Source: Clostridiales bacterium (GTDB taxonomy: Bacteria > Bacillota > Clostridia > Oscillospirales > Oscillospiraceae). From it: a stretch of 5,320 nt of DNA. Under the pieces are notes generated by a model. The model did not search any database. It saw only the letters and a program-made list of their open reading frames with translations, and had not been told where the DNA came from. The DNA lies in contig SFHQ01000059.1 in NCBI GenBank assembly GCA_004556345.1, forward strand, positions 1 through 5,320. The letters run 5' to 3'. Shown here in pieces: positions 4,992 through 5,320 of the stretch. Both the position numbers and the translations under genes were made by a program. The first letter of the stretch is position 1, and every line of letters starts with the position of its first letter.

Positions 4992-5320
4992 ATGTCAAAG
5001 AGGGAAAGTGTTTTTGAGAATAAAAAACTCCTGTATGAGTGGGATTGGGAAGAAAATCAAAGAGAAGGTTTTACTCCCCAAAATATTACAATGGGCTCAA
5101 TCAAACAAATTCATTGGGTATGTGCTAAAGGACATAAATGGCAAGCGAGTCCTAACAATAGAAGCAAAGGAAATGGGTGCCCAGTTTGTGCGGGACGAAA
5201 AATAGAACCGGGATATAATGATTTTGCTACAATATATCCTGAATTGGTAAAAGAATGGCATCCAACAAAAAATGAGGACCTAACTCCGCAAAGTATTGCG
5301 CCTCGTTCTAGTCGAGGAAT
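4992..5320 (+). CDS. Zinc-ribbon repeat protein (DUF4379-like), N-terminal part (runs off right edge)
   Basis: GGAGG (4979-4983) lies eight bases before the ATG, and the frame stays open for 109 codons to the window edge. Residues 12-69 form one zinc-binding module: YEWDWEENQ, then FTPQNITMGS, then HWVCAKGHKW, and finally GCPVCAG. Likely metal ligands are Cys44, His48, Cys63 and Cys66. This W-x-C-x3-GH-x-W ... CPxC pattern is that of the zinc-ribbon (treble-clef-like) domain known as DUF4379/PF14311. A second copy starts at about residue 76 (YNDFATIYPELVKEWHPTKN, then LTPQSIAP), so the modules are in tandem. In such proteins several copies often precede a C-terminal domain, sometimes nuclease-like, which here lies outside the window. 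Nucleic-acid binding is an inference. The gene is AT-rich and uses AAA, ATA and AAT codons unlike pncB and niaR, suggesting transfer. Confidence 0.85.
   Translation, partial: MSKRESVFENKKLLYEWDWEENQREGFTPQNITMGSIKQIHWVCAKGHKWQASPNNRSKGNGCPVCAGRKIEPGYNDFATIYPELVKEWHPTKNEDLTPQSIAPRSSRG

Noticed and set aside
5008..5205. Alternative-frame open frame inside the zinc-ribbon gene
   Set aside because: It overlaps the frame starting at 4992, which has the ribosome binding site and the conserved Cys/His pattern.
1..5320. CRISPR array, tRNA, rRNA, transposase or integrase
   Set aside because: No regularly spaced direct repeats, cloverleaf-like sequence, rRNA signature or recombinase-like protein was found in the window.

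Overview
The window looks like chromosome from a Gram-positive anaerobe of the Clostridia, most likely the Oscillospiraceae/Flavonifractor-Oscillibacter type. This is judged from GC-rich codon use in the central genes, strong AAGGAGG-type ribosome binding sites, intrinsic terminators, a Gram-positive niacin regulator (NiaR) and the style of the surface-protein signal peptide. The taxonomic call is an inference; no rRNA or other marker is present.

Layout. Bases 1-584 (minus strand, running off the left edge) hold the N-terminal 194 residues of a secreted beta-helix surface protein. Bases 585-1090 contain no convincing gene but do contain two overlapping perfect palindromes (675-718) and GC-rich inverted repeats. 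Bases 1018-3254 carry tandem promoters, pncB (nicotinate phosphoribosyltransferase) and niaR (niacin-responsive repressor). Bases 3251-3321 are a compact junction in which a sigma-A promoter, a palindromic candidate NiaR operator and an intrinsic terminator overlap one another. It precedes a 368-residue polytopic membrane protein of the PTS_EIIC_2 type (3359-4465). A 55-residue lipoprotein gene (4683-4850) with its own ribosome binding site and terminator follows. The window ends inside an AT-rich gene (4992 to the edge) for a protein with repeated zinc-ribbon (treble-clef-like) modules and its own promoter.

How the genes work together. PncB converts salvaged nicotinate to nicotinate mononucleotide for NAD synthesis. 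NiaR senses niacin and represses salvage and uptake genes. The palindrome at the start of the membrane-protein transcript has the form expected of a NiaR site, and a degenerate version of the same motif lies in the pncB promoter spacer. The simplest reading is a small niacin-salvage regulon (enzyme, regulator, transporter) in which the protein annotated as PTS EIIC is a candidate niacin uptake protein rather than a sugar PTS component; no EIIA or EIIB is present. The flanking surface protein, small lipoprotein and zinc-ribbon gene look functionally unrelated. The AT-rich zinc-ribbon gene may have been acquired by transfer.
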